From assembly GCA_947497985.1 (NCBI GenBank), contig CANMIX010000010.1, positions 1-64,000 of the forward strand: a stretch of 64,000 bases of DNA, read 5' to 3'. The notes under the pieces were generated by a model. It was not told the origin of the DNA, did not search any database, and saw nothing but the letters and a program-made list of their open reading frames with translations. Source of the stretch: an uncultured Paracoccaceae bacterium (GTDB lineage: Bacteria > Pseudomonadota > Alphaproteobacteria > Rhodobacterales > Rhodobacteraceae). Made by a program: the position numbers and the translations under genes. How positions within the stretch are numbered: position 1 is the first letter of the stretch; the number at the start of each line of letters is the position of its first letter. Below are positions 43,342-52,223 of this stretch, piece after piece.

Positions 43342-43566
43342 ATGACTGCTTTGTTGAAACAAGAATTTTCGCAACCTGCCGCTTTGGAATTGAATGCCTT
43401 TTCCGGTGATGGCACCTCTCTATTCTCGTCAGGTTCTATTGTCGAAGAGGTAACTTCGGAATTTGATGGCGGCAAAGCCGAGCTGTTCTCTTCTGGGTCC
43501 GCGCCGATCTGTGCGGCTCAGACATACGGTGGCGACGCAACGATGTTGTTCTCTTCCGGAAGCTAA
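43342..43566 (+). CDS. Small protein of three 21-residue repeats ending in LFSSGS
   Basis: 74 residues; not assigned to a characterised family. After an 11-residue head (MTALLKQEFSQ) the rest is exactly three units of 21 residues (12-32, 33-53, 54-74). Each unit ends in LFSSGS and has an aromatic residue near position 9 (F20, F41, Y62) followed by a Gly-rich turn. The last repeat finishes at the stop codon. The codons for LFSSGS differ between units, so selection is at protein level. The only Cys is C57. There is no signal peptide or membrane segment. GGAG lies before the ATG. A perfect hairpin and a 351-residue partner gene follow. Precursor-peptide and structural roles are both possible. 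Confidence 0.75.
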   Translation: MTALLKQEFSQPAALELNAFSGDGTSLFSSGSIVEEVTSEFDGGKAELFSSGSAPICAAQTYGGDATMLFSSGS

Positions 43567-43575
43567 GTGACTCGC

Positions 43576-43600
43576 TGCGCCGGGTTTCATTCCCGGCGCA
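43576..43600 (+). terminator. Intercistronic GC hairpin after the repeat-protein gene
   Basis: TGCGCCGGG (43576-43584) pairs perfectly with CCCGGCGCA (43592-43600) around a seven-base loop. It starts 10 bases after the stop and 27 bases before the downstream gene's ATG. The T-run is weak, so it is probably a partial terminator or a 3'-end stabiliser that favours expression of the small protein over its partner. Confidence 0.75.
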
Positions 43601-43626
43601 GGTCTTAATTCATTCATGAGGGTGTA

Positions 43627-44682
43627 ATGGGAAATATTGTTTTCTTACGCGACAGGGTTCAAGGGGACACTATCGCTGATACGCCTGATATCCTGTTGGA
43701 TTCGTTCTGTAATTCTAGAAGGCAAGAGAGTGATGTCTTTTGGCTGAAGGAAAACGCGGAACTGTTGAATATATTGGAGTGCGCAGGCGATATAGATAAT
43801 AATTGCGTGGGAATTTTCTCAGGTTTTTATGACGATTTAGAGCGTCGGGTTTTGTTTTTCCGGCAATATTATCGGTTTTACCTATCTATTTCCATGGATT
43901 TGGAAGATTTGGGTTATTCTGGGTTTAAATCGGAAAAACTTGCTCAGTGGGTGTTGAAGGAAAATATTGTTGAGTCGGAACTGTCTGATCTACAGCGAGC
44001 AGAAGCCAGTCGGTTATTAAAAAGACGCAATGTCGAACGAATTGATGTGGGGTTGAATGACCGGCTCAGATCATTTGTTAATTGTAGCGACCAATTTGCC
44101 ATTCCAAATACAAAAATCGCATATGAATTGACGCATATCGTGTTCTACCTGTCGGAATATGGTCGCAAGGATCCACAGCTGCCAGACGCTGCGCTTGTTA
44201 GCTTGCAACATGTTGGAACTCTTGCCTGTTTGGATCAGAACATGGATCTCCTGGCTGAGGTCTGTATCGCGCTGCGCTATGCAGGCAGTGCCCCGCCGTC
44301 GCTGTGGGAGGATAGGTTGGCCGAATCGATGCGGTGCTACCGGTTCATTCCGGGTGCCTTCGATGGCAGGCATGATGACTATCACATGTATTTTGTAGGC
44401 GCCTGGTGGGCCATGCTTGCAGGCAAGGGCGGGTTTGAGCCAACAATTCCAGGTGGCGCAATGATGATCCGGGGTGCGCGAACACCCGGTGTCATGCGGA
44501 CCTTGTCTCAGGTGATGTTTAGCAACGAAAATTTCGCGCGCTTGCCATGGAGCGCCGCGCGGCCACGCATCATGGCGTCCCTACCTCAGGATGAGGGAGA
44601 GTTATTGCTCAACACGGAAAAAGGGTCGCCCGATTTCGAGCGTTTCTTTGAGGCTTTTGCGCGCAATGGGCGTGTGGCCTAA
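43627..44682 (+). CDS. Uncharacterised partner protein of the repeat peptide
   Basis: 351 residues, predicted soluble and largely helical, without signal peptide, membrane helix or a catalytic motif I can name. Distinct patches: residues 167-180 with ELTHIVFYLSEYG (His170), 200-215 with ACLDQNMDLLAEVCIAL, 226-232 with LWEDRLAES, and 249-265 with HDDYHMYFVGAWWAMLAG (His249, His253). The clustered His/Asp/Glu could bind metal or form an active site; this is inference. GAGGGTGTA precedes the ATG. The first ~500 bp are more AT-rich than the flanking genes. It lies 60 bp after the repeat-peptide gene. It may belong to a family labelled only as a domain of unknown function. Confidence 0.72.
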   Translation: MGNIVFLRDRVQGDTIADTPDILLDSFCNSRRQESDVFWLKENAELLNILECAGDIDNNCVGIFSGFYDDLERRVLFFRQYYRFYLSISMDLEDLGYSGFKSEKLAQWVLKENIVESELSDLQRAEASRLLKRRNVERIDVGLNDRLRSFVNCSDQFAIPNTKIAYELTHIVFYLSEYGRKDPQLPDAALVSLQHVGTLACLDQNMDLLAEVCIALRYAGSAPPSLWEDRLAESMRCYRFIPGAFDGRHDDYHMYFVGAWWAMLAGKGGFEPTIPGGAMMIRGARTPGVMRTLSQVMFSNENFARLPWSAARPRIMASLPQDEGELLLNTEKGSPDFERFFEAFARNGRVA

Positions 44683-44715
44683 GAAGAAGGGAACGGTTGA
44701 CCTAAACCGTCAAGC

Positions 44716-45039
44716 TCACATCGAGAATGAAGTGCCGCATCCACAGCTGGCGGTGGCGTTGGGGTTGTTGATCACAAACCGCGCGCCGATCAGCTCTTCG
44801 GTGAAATCGATGACAGCATCGGCCAGAAACGGCAAGGATACGCTGTCGACGACAACTTTCTCACCATTGCCTTCCAGCACCAGATCTTCAGCAGATGGGG
44901 CATCCAGTTCGATCTGATATTGGAAGCCCGAGCATCCGCCGCCTTCCACCGCAATGCGCAGCGCCTGCCCTTGGGAGGCAGCGCCGATCTCGGCCAGCCG
45001 TTCAAAGGCCCGTTCAGTCACTTTAGGAGGCAATTGCAT
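44716..45039 (-). CDS. erpA: Iron-sulfur cluster insertion protein ErpA (HesB/IscA family)
   Basis: 107 residues of A-type Fe-S carrier. The three conserved cysteines are present: EGGGCSGFQYQIEL near residue 36 and NATASCGCGTSF near the C-terminus (CGC). It passes Fe-S clusters to apo-enzymes such as IspG, encoded at 5151. The start at 45039 (MQLPPKVTERA) is normal for the family; an in-frame upstream start adds 12 residues without support. Divergent from dgt, convergent with the partner protein at 43627. Confidence 0.92.
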   Translation of the reverse strand: MQLPPKVTERAFERLAEIGAASQGQALRIAVEGGGCSGFQYQIELDAPSAEDLVLEGNGEKVVVDSVSLPFLADAVIDFTEELIGARFVINNPNATASCGCGTSFSM

Positions 45040-45126
45040 GTGATCTCTCCAATGCCGTGTTGCAGCGCATCTCATTATATAGAAAGGTGCGAGCCAGGCG
45101 ACAAGGTTACTTCAAGGAAAAGATCA

Positions 45127-46290
45127 TTGACCTATGCGGCTTACGCGACCATGCCCGATCGTACCCGTGGGCGGGGCATCTTTGAAGAAGAAAGCAGTTT
45201 TCGCTCCCCGTTCCAGCGTGATCGTGATCGGATTATTCATGCCAGCGCCTTTCGCCGGTTGAAACACAAGACCCAAGTTTTTGTGGAACACGAAGGTGAC
45301 AATTACCGCACCCGTCTGACCCATTCCATCGAAGTGGCGCAGGTTGCGCGAACCATAGCGGGCGCTTTGGGGCTGAACCAAGAACTGACCGAAGCTGTGG
45401 CGCTTGCGCATGACCTAGGTCATACGCCCTTTGGCCACACCGGAGAGGATGCGCTGCATGCGTTGATGGAGCCCTACGGTGGGTTTGATCACAACGCGCA
45501 GGCCATTCGGATCGTGACGCAGTTGGAAAAACATTATGCCGAATTTGATGGTCTGAACCTGACCTGGGAGACGTTGGAGGCAATCGCCAAACACAATGGC
45601 CCGGTCTTGGGAGATCTGCCCTGGGCCCTTGCCGCGTGCAATACGCAATTCGATCTGGAGCTGGGCACCCACGCTAGCACCGAGGCACAGGTTGCAGCAT
45701 TGGCCGATGATATCGCTTACAACAACCATGATCTTCACGATGGGTTGCGGGCAGGATTGTTTACGGATGACGATATATGTGACCTTCCCATCGTTTCGGA
45801 TGCTTTTGGGTTGGTTGACCAGACTTATCCAGGTCTTGAATCCACCCGTCGACGGCACGAAGCGCTGCGGCGCGTTTTTGGCGCGCTGGTATCCGATGTC
45901 ATTGATACGTCACGGGCCAACCTGAAATCCTCGGGGGTATCCTCAGTCGAAGATGTGCGTGCTTTGGGTCGGCCAATTGTAGCCTTCTCGGCGCCGCTTT
46001 GGCAGGATCTCAAGGAGATCCGCGCGTTTCTGTTTGCGCGCATGTATCGCGCACCATCGGTCATGGTGGTGCGCAGCCACGTGGCGACGGTGGTTGAGGA
46101 TCTGTTTGGGTACTACCTTGAAAATACCATAGAGATGCCGTCCCGGTGGCATCCGGAAATTCAAGCCTGTCCTGATACGTTGGCACGGGTTCGGTTGGTG
46201 TCTGACTACATCGCCGGTATGACCGACCGCTTTGCCCTACAACTGCATGAGCGATTGTTTCCTGAACGTGCGGCGGCCTCTCCCTTGTGA
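45127..46290 (+). CDS. dgt: Deoxyguanosinetriphosphate triphosphohydrolase
   Basis: A 387-residue HD-domain enzyme that converts dGTP to deoxyguanosine and triphosphate. HD motifs: RTRLTHSIEVAQVARTIAG (first His), VALAHDLGHTPFGHTGEDAL (His-Asp), HNGPV, and the late DDIAYNNHDLHDGLRAG (Asp). The N-terminus FRSPFQRDRDRIIHASAFRRLKHKTQVF is typical. The start is taken as TTG at 45127 because AAGGAAA lies just upstream and the encoded YAAY...RGRG head resembles relatives; the ATG at 45151 is the alternative. It may also act on other dNTPs, as alphaproteobacterial homologues do. Confidence 0.9.
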   Translation: MTYAAYATMPDRTRGRGIFEEESSFRSPFQRDRDRIIHASAFRRLKHKTQVFVEHEGDNYRTRLTHSIEVAQVARTIAGALGLNQELTEAVALAHDLGHTPFGHTGEDALHALMEPYGGFDHNAQAIRIVTQLEKHYAEFDGLNLTWETLEAIAKHNGPVLGDLPWALAACNTQFDLELGTHASTEAQVAALADDIAYNNHDLHDGLRAGLFTDDDICDLPIVSDAFGLVDQTYPGLESTRRRHEALRRVFGALVSDVIDTSRANLKSSGVSSVEDVRALGRPIVAFSAPLWQDLKEIRAFLFARMYRAPSVMVVRSHVATVVEDLFGYYLENTIEMPSRWHPEIQACPDTLARVRLVSDYIAGMTDRFALQLHERLFPERAAASPL

Positions 46291-46384
46291 GGTTCGGCCG
46301 TTTCAATTGATCAAATTCCCTCCGAGAGGTTGACCCTGTGCCGGGGCGTGGGTATCCGCTGGAGTGAACAATAGGACGCCGGAT

Positions 46385-48130
46385 ATGAACCTCTTTACCG
46401 ATATTCATTCGCTTGTGATCGAAAACCTCACCGCTATGGTTGCGGATGGGGCGCTGCCCGACGGGCTCGACTTTGCCAATGTTGCGGTAGAGCCGCCGCG
46501 AGACGCGGCGCATGGGGATATGGCAACCAATGCCGCAATGGTTCTGGCAAAACCTGCCAAGATGAAACCCCGTGACATTGCGGACGCGCTGGCTGCGAAA
46601 CTGGCAGAAGATGCCCGCATCACCGAGGCATCGGTTGCGGGTCCCGGCTTTTTGAACCTGCGGTTGGCTGATGGGGTTTGGCAGTCCGTGCTTGGTGCGG
46701 TTCTGGATGGTGGTCAGACTTATGGCCGCTCTGTTGTGGGGCAGGGTAAGCGCGTGAACATCGAATATGTCTCAGCCAACCCAACAGGCCCGCTGCATGT
46801 GGGCCACACACGTGGTGCGGTCTTTGGGGACGCGCTGGCGAGCCTGCTGGATTTTGCCGGTTATGACGTGACCCGTGAATATTACATCAACGATGGCGGC
46901 GGGCAGGTTGATGTGCTGGCACGTTCTGCCTATCTGCGTTACCTCGAAGCACACGGTCAAAAGGTCGAATTCCCTCTTGGAACTTATCCAGCAGATTACC
47001 TGAAACCGGTGGGTGAGGCGCTCAAAGAGAAGTATGGCGACGCGTTTGTAGATCAGCCCGAGAGTGCCTGGCTGGAAGACTTCCGCCTGTTTTCGACGGA
47101 AGCAATGATGGACCTGATCCGCGAAGATCTTGCCCTTTTGGGAATCAAGATGGACGTGTTTTATTCGGAAAAATCGCTGTATGGCACTGGGCGGATCGAG
47201 GCTGCATTGGAAGAGCTAAAATCCAAAGGCTTGATCTATCAGGGCGTGCTCGAGCCACCAAAGGGCAAAACGCCCGACGATTGGGAGCCACGCGAACAGA
47301 CCTTGTTCAAATCCACCGACCACGGCGACGACGTGGATCGGGCGGTGATGAAATCGGACGGGGCCTGGACTTATTTCGCGCCGGACATCGCCTATCACTA
47401 TGACAAAGTTTCCCGTGGCTTTGATGAGCTGATCGACATCTTTGGCGCCGACCACAGTGGCTATGTCAAGCGGATGAAGGCGGCCGTGTCGGCGTTGTCT
47501 GATGGTAAAGTCCCGCTCGACATCAAGCTGTGCCAGTTGGTGAAACTGTTCAAGGACGGGGCCGAGTTCAAGATGTCCAAACGGGCAGGGACCTTTGTGA
47601 CCTTGCGCGATGTTGTGGATGCTGTGGGCGCAGATGTCACCCGGTTTATGTTACTCACGCGTAAAAACGATCAGGGATTTGACTTTGACCTAGACAAAGC
47701 GCTGGAGCAGTCCAAGGACAACCCGGTGTTCTATGTCCAATACGCCAATGCGCGTATCTGTTCGACACTCCGCAAAGCTGTGGAGCAGGGGGTTGCGACC
47801 TCTGATGAGACATTGTCTGCTGCGGATCTGTCGTTGTTGTCTGATCCGGCGCAGCTGGCTGTGGTCAAAAAACTGGCCGAATGGCCACGTCTGGTTGAGA
47901 TCGCAGCGCGCACAAATGAACCGCACCGGGTCGCGTTCTACCTGTATGACCTCGCGTCGGAACTGCATGGTCTCTACCACCTTGGCAAATCGAACCAAAG
48001 TTTACGTTTTGTTAACGAGGGCGACCATTCGGCAACACATGCAAATTTGGCGCTCGCGCGTGCCGTTTCCGTTGTCATTTCCGCAGGTCTTGGTATTCTT
48101 GGCGTGAAACCGGCGGAAGAAATGCGATAA
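46385..48130 (+). CDS. argS: Arginyl-tRNA synthetase
   Basis: A 581-residue class I synthetase. The N-terminal Add1 tRNA-recognition domain occupies about the first 110 residues. The HIGH signature is in [19 protein letters not shown], and KMSKR appears in [19 protein letters not shown]. The C-terminal DALR anticodon-binding domain covers the last ~130 residues ([32 protein letters not shown]). It is the first gene of a run with the SPOR protein, nagZ, scpA and scpB, an order common in Rhodobacterales. The ATG at 46385 follows AGGACG. Confidence 0.96.
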   Translation: MNLFTDIHSLVIENLTAMVADGALPDGLDFANVAVEPPRDAAHGDMATNAAMVLAKPAKMKPRDIADALAAKLAEDARITEASVAGPGFLNLRLADGVWQSVLGAVLDGGQTYGRSVVGQGKRVNIEYVSANPTGPLHVGHTRGAVFGDALASLLDFAGYDVTREYYINDGGGQVDVLARSAYLRYLEAHGQKVEFPLGTYPADYLKPVGEALKEKYGDAFVDQPESAWLEDFRLFSTEAMMDLIREDLALLGIKMDVFYSEKSLYGTGRIEAALEELKSKGLIYQGVLEPPKGKTPDDWEPREQTLFKSTDHGDDVDRAVMKSDGAWTYFAPDIAYHYDKVSRGFDELIDIFGADHSGYVKRMKAAVSALSDGKVPLDIKLCQLVKLFKDGAEFKMSKRAGTFVTLRDVVDAVGADVTRFMLLTRKNDQGFDFDLDKALEQSKDNPVFYVQYANARICSTLRKAVEQGVATSDETLSAADLSLLSDPAQLAVVKKLAEWPRLVEIAARTNEPHRVAFYLYDLASELHGLYHLGKSNQSLRFVNEGDHSATHANLALARAVSVVISAGLGILGVKPAEEMR

Positions 48131-48240
48131 CGCGAAAACCAATTCGCAATAAATAAACGCTACCGCTGGACTGAGGCAGAGTTCAAACGAGACCCGTTGC
48201 ATGGCTTAATCGAGGCCTGCGCGTGGGCAGAGAGGCGGAT

Positions 48241-49440
48241 ATGGCGTATTTTACGCAGGCTGGCGCACACCAGGCCTATTCCCAAGAGGGATTCCATGAT
48301 CGGGATTCCTCGCAAAGCGGTAATTTTCAACACTCCAATGACAGTCCGGATACCAGTTACAGCGGTCCAGGCACCGAAACTTATGCGCAATCCGCGTATG
48401 ACAGCACCCTTTATGCGGCGCCGTCCCAAGGATTTGCCGCGGGTGCCGCTGGCGACCAGGACTATTTGCCCCCATCCGAAAAGAGGGACTGGACGCGTAC
48501 ATTGGGTATTATGGGCGGGGTGGCGTCCCTGGCTCTTGCGATCGGTGTTGGCTATTGGGGCTACAATCTGATTACCCGTGATGTAACCGGAATTCCGGTC
48601 GTGCGCGCGGCCGAAGGGCCTTTGCGAATTTCCCCAGAAGAACCCGGTGGACGTCCGGCTGACAACCAGGGGCTTGCCGTCAACGAGGTTGCCGCGACTG
48701 GAACCGCAGCCGCGCCGGCCGATCGACTGACACTGGCACCAGCAGAGCTCGATCTCAATTCGGACGACAAAACCTTCGCTCAGCTGAGCGAGATTGAAAC
48801 GTTGAATACGCCTGCGAACCTCGATCTGGCGGCCGCGGATATTGCCCCAGTTGAGTCCAACCCTGTTCGGACTGAAGGCGTGCAGAGCAATGATATCGAC
48901 GCCTTGGTTGCGCGACTGACTGAGGGTGTTGATCCAATTGCCACCGTGCCCGGTGCAGCTGGAAATGTAACTCAGGTCGCGGCCCTGGCGCCTGCAATTG
49001 TGCCGCCCGAACCGCTGACACAAATCGAACCGGTTGTGGCGTCGGCCGTGTTTGACGCACCTGGTGTGCGCGTTTCCCTGCGCCCCGCTGCGCGTCCGGC
49101 GCGTTTCACCCCAGCCAGCTTGTCAAGCACCGCGCCTGCTGCTGCAGATGCCAGCCAGGCCGTTGATGTGGACCCGACCAGCCTTCCAGCGGGTACCCGA
49201 TTGGCTCAGCTTGGTGCCTATGAAAGCGCAGAGGTCGCACGGACCGAATGGACGCGGATTTCTGCACGGTTTTCCGATTATCTCACCGGCAAACAGCGGG
49301 TGATCCAGCGTGCCGAAAGTGGTGGTCGGACCTTCTATCGCCTGCGGGCGATGGGCTTTGACGATCTCTCTGATGCGCGTCGCTTCTGTGCCGCATTGGT
49401 AGCAGGCAGCGCTGATTGTATCCCGGTGACGACGCGATGA
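48241..49440 (+). CDS. SPOR-domain protein
   Basis: 399 residues. A long N-terminal cytoplasmic part rich in Ser/Tyr/Gln (HQAYSQEGFHDRDSSQSGN) is followed by one transmembrane helix near residues 88-110 (TLGIMGGVASLALAIGVGYWGYNL). A ~200-residue Ala/Pro/Asp-rich periplasmic linker leads to a C-terminal SPOR domain (AGTRLAQLGAYESAEVARTEWTRISARF, ending FYRLRAMGFDDLSDARRFCAAL). SPOR domains bind denuded glycan strands at the division septum. GAGAGGCGG precedes the ATG. The stop overlaps nagZ by four bases. Confidence 0.88.
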   Translation: MAYFTQAGAHQAYSQEGFHDRDSSQSGNFQHSNDSPDTSYSGPGTETYAQSAYDSTLYAAPSQGFAAGAAGDQDYLPPSEKRDWTRTLGIMGGVASLALAIGVGYWGYNLITRDVTGIPVVRAAEGPLRISPEEPGGRPADNQGLAVNEVAATGTAAAPADRLTLAPAELDLNSDDKTFAQLSEIETLNTPANLDLAAADIAPVESNPVRTEGVQSNDIDALVARLTEGVDPIATVPGAAGNVTQVAALAPAIVPPEPLTQIEPVVASAVFDAPGVRVSLRPAARPARFTPASLSSTAPAAADASQAVDVDPTSLPAGTRLAQLGAYESAEVARTEWTRISARFSDYLTGKQRVIQRAESGGRTFYRLRAMGFDDLSDARRFCAALVAGSADCIPVTTR

Positions 49441-50444
49441 CACGCTACGGGGCCGCTATTCTGGATGCTGAAGGGCTTCGTCTGACGGCTGAAGAAAAGG
49501 CTCTGTTCGCGGACACCAAACCGTTTGGCTTTATCCTGTTTGCGCGCAACATCGAAAGCGCGGATCAGGTGCGCGCGCTTTGCAATGACTTTCGCGAGGC
49601 GTCGGGTCACGACTGCATGATCACAATCGATCAGGAAGGTGGGCGTGTTCAGCGCCTGCGCGCGCCGCTGGCGCGCGAGTGGAAAGCCCCGATGGATCAT
49701 GTGACGCAGGCAGGAGAGAATGCTGCGCGCGCCATGTACCTTCGGTATCGTCTTATCGCGGATGAGCTGCGCGCCCTTGGCATCGACAGCAACTGCGCGC
49801 CGATTGCTGATGTCGCAATGGCCGACACACATCCGTTTCTAAAGAACCGCTGTTATGCCGAAACGGTTGAAAACGTCGTTGCCATTGGCCGTGCGGTGGC
49901 CGACGGCCATCTGGATGGCGGTGTTCTGCCGGTGCTGAAACATATTCCGGGCCATGGTCGCGCGGTTTCAGACAGCCATATGGATCTGCCGCATGTGGGT
50001 GCCACTGCCGCGGATCTGTCGGCGCAGGATTTCGCAGCCTTTGCGCGGTTGAACGACCTGCCCATGGCGATGACAGCCCATGTGGTGTTTGAAGCCTTGG
50101 ATCCCTTGCCTGCAACCCTCTCTCCCAAAGTGGTGGAACTGATCCGCAAGGGAATGGGTTTTGACGGCCTTCTGATGACCGATGATATCTCGATGAAGGC
50201 GCTATCGGGCAGCTATGCTGATATCTCTGCCCAATCACTTGCGGCTGGCTGCGATGTTGTGTTGCTGTGCAACGCCAACCTGGCGGATCGCGCTGCGGTG
50301 GCCCATGCTGCCGGAGAGATGACAGAGCCAGCCCAACGTCGCGCAGAGCGTGCGTTGGCACTGCGAAAACCACCAGCACCGCTTGACATTTCCGCCGCAG
50401 AGGACGAACTATCCGCTCTCATGAGCGGACAGGTATATGGCTGA
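49437..50444 (+). CDS. nagZ: Beta-N-acetylhexosaminidase
   Basis: A 335-residue GH3 glycosidase of peptidoglycan recycling; it removes GlcNAc from anhydro-muropeptides in the cytoplasm. Signature segments: FGFILFARNIES, TIDQEGGRVQRLRAPL, and the GH3 stretch LPVLKHIPGHGRAVSDSHMDLPHV carrying the Lys-His and catalytic His, then GFDGLLMTDDISMKAL with the nucleophile Asp. It starts in the ATGA overlap with the SPOR gene's stop and ends eight bases into scpA, so the four genes from the SPOR gene through scpB are tightly coupled. Confidence 0.94.
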   Translation: MTRYGAAILDAEGLRLTAEEKALFADTKPFGFILFARNIESADQVRALCNDFREASGHDCMITIDQEGGRVQRLRAPLAREWKAPMDHVTQAGENAARAMYLRYRLIADELRALGIDSNCAPIADVAMADTHPFLKNRCYAETVENVVAIGRAVADGHLDGGVLPVLKHIPGHGRAVSDSHMDLPHVGATAADLSAQDFAAFARLNDLPMAMTAHVVFEALDPLPATLSPKVVELIRKGMGFDGLLMTDDISMKALSGSYADISAQSLAAGCDVVLLCNANLADRAAVAHAAGEMTEPAQRRAERALALRKPPAPLDISAAEDELSALMSGQVYG

Positions 50445-51231
50445 AGACACGCTTTTTTCCGAAAATACGCAATCGGTCGAGGACCGGCTTGCGGCCGAGG
50501 CACTGATTGTGGACGTCGACGGGTTTGAAGGTCCGCTCGATGTTTTGCTGATGTTGTCGCGCACTCAAAAGGTCGATCTGCGCAAGATCTCTGTTTTGGA
50601 GCTGGCGCGCCAATATCTGACCTTTGTGGAACGTGCCAAAGAGCTGCGGATCGAATTGGCCGCCGACTATCTGGTCATGGCGGCTTGGCTCGCCTTCTTG
50701 AAGTCTCGTCTGCTTTTGCCGCCCGATCCAATCGAAGATGGCCCGTCTGGTGAGGAACTCGCAGCCCATCTGGCCTTCCAGTTGGAACGTTTGCAGGCGA
50801 TGCGCGATGCCGCCGCGAGGCTACTGGCACGGGACCAGCGCGGCCGCGACTTTTTTGTGCGCGGCATGTGCGAGGGTGTAACACGGGTCAAATCTGTGAC
50901 CTATTCCGCCAATCTATTGGATCTGATGCAGGCCTATGCCCGGATCCGAACCAAAGATGATTTCCGCCCCTTCGTGATGGACCGCGAGTCGGTCTTCACC
51001 ATGGAGGAGGCCTTGGAACGTATGCGCAGTCTTATCGGTTTTACGGGCGACTGGACGGACATGATCAGCTATCTGCCAGATGGTTGGCACAGTGACCCGG
51101 TCAAACGACGTTCCGCCACTGCGGCTACTTTTGCCGCGGCGCTTCAATTGGCCAAAGAGGGCAAGCTTGAACTGCGGCAGGGGGAAACCTTTGCGCCGAT
51201 CAAACTGCGCAGCCTGAACGAAGGTGAATGA
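50437..51231 (+). CDS. scpA: Segregation and condensation protein A
   Basis: 264-residue kleisin of the bacterial SMC condensin. The N-terminal SMC-neck-binding helices include FEGPLDVLLMLSRTQKVDLRKISVLELARQYL, followed by DYLVMAAWLAFLKSRLLLPP; the C-terminal winged helix carries RSATAATFAAALQLAKEGKLELRQGETFAPI. It overlaps nagZ by eight bases and scpB by four. It joins ScpB and SMC to compact and segregate the chromosome. Confidence 0.94.
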   Translation: MAEDTLFSENTQSVEDRLAAEALIVDVDGFEGPLDVLLMLSRTQKVDLRKISVLELARQYLTFVERAKELRIELAADYLVMAAWLAFLKSRLLLPPDPIEDGPSGEELAAHLAFQLERLQAMRDAAARLLARDQRGRDFFVRGMCEGVTRVKSVTYSANLLDLMQAYARIRTKDDFRPFVMDRESVFTMEEALERMRSLIGFTGDWTDMISYLPDGWHSDPVKRRSATAATFAAALQLAKEGKLELRQGETFAPIKLRSLNEGE

Positions 51232-51947
51232 TGGATATTCAGACAAACCAGACCACCGATCCTGAGCAGCTAGATACAGATACGTTGTTTGACGCGCCGC
51301 CTATGGCCGAACAGGAACGCATGGTCGAAGCCGTTTTGTTTGCCAGCGCCGAACCCGTTACCCTGCGCGATCTTGCGGCCCGTATGCCCCATGGCTGTAA
51401 CCCGGCCGAGGCCGTCGAACATGTGCGCAATCGCTATGAAGGGCGTGGCGTACGCGTGGTCAACGTGGGCGGAGCCTGGGCCATGCGCACCGCGCCGGAC
51501 CTTGGGTTCCTGATGGAACGCGAAACGGTCGAACAACGCAAACTGTCCCGCGCTGCGATCGAGACCTTGGCGATTATTGCCTATCACCAGCCAATCACCC
51601 GGGCTGAGATCGAAGAGATTCGCGGTGTCTCAGTTGCACGTGGCACAATCGATCAGCTGTTGGAAATGGAATGGATCCGTCTGGGACGACGTAAAATGAC
51701 ACCGGGTCGCCCGGTGACATTTGTGGTCACACCCGGTTTTCTGGATCATTTCGGTCTGGAAAGTGCGCGCGACTTGCCCGGCTTGAAAGAATTGCGGTCC
51801 GCCGGTTTGTTAGAAAGCCGACCCCCTCCCGGCGCTTTGCCCATGGGCGGACGCGACGAGGACGAACCCGAAGAAGAGCAGGCAGAACTGTTTCCGGAAG
51901 GGGACAGCCCATCCGCCGATGGTGAAAGCGCGGACGGGTCGCCCTGA
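51228..51947 (+). CDS. scpB: Segregation and condensation protein B
   Basis: 239 residues with two winged-helix domains: the first near MVEAVLFASAEPVTLRDLAARM, the second near RAAIETLAIIAYHQPITRAEIEEIRGVS, ending with RPVTFVVTPGFLDHFGLESARDLPGL. The C-terminal ~50 residues are acidic and low-complexity (DEDEPEEEQAELF). It dimerises and binds the ScpA middle region. The start overlaps the scpA stop in ATGATGG. Confidence 0.94.
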   Translation: MMDIQTNQTTDPEQLDTDTLFDAPPMAEQERMVEAVLFASAEPVTLRDLAARMPHGCNPAEAVEHVRNRYEGRGVRVVNVGGAWAMRTAPDLGFLMERETVEQRKLSRAAIETLAIIAYHQPITRAEIEEIRGVSVARGTIDQLLEMEWIRLGRRKMTPGRPVTFVVTPGFLDHFGLESARDLPGLKELRSAGLLESRPPPGALPMGGRDEDEPEEEQAELFPEGDSPSADGESADGSP

Positions 51948-51998
51948 AAAAAACGTATTGCTGTGTAAGCAAATTGCCAGAAGCAAGGAGACGCGCCT

Positions 51999-52205
51999 AT
52001 GAACGCAAATTGGCTGATCAATATGGTGTTGCGCCGGGTCATCGGACGGCTGGTGAACCGTGGCGTCGATGCGGGGTTTCGTGCGATGCACAACGACCCT
52101 CAGTCTTCCGGACAACGCAAAGAGACTGAAGAAGAGCGCGCCGAACGGGAGCGCATTCGCGCCATGCGTCAGGCACGCCGCGCCAAACGCAACTCTAATT
52201 CCTAA
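51999..52205 (+). CDS. Small basic conserved hypothetical protein
   Basis: 68 residues: a helical N-terminus (NWLINMVLRRVIGRLVNRGVDAGFRAM) and a highly charged coil (KETEEERAERERIRAMRQARRAKR). AAGGAG lies upstream of the ATG. It follows scpB by 51 bp on the same strand. Function unknown; a basic coil of this kind could touch nucleic acid or membrane. Confidence 0.65.
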   Translation: MNANWLINMVLRRVIGRLVNRGVDAGFRAMHNDPQSSGQRKETEEERAERERIRAMRQARRAKRNSNS

Positions 52206-52223
52206 GCGCGCGGAGGCGGCCTG

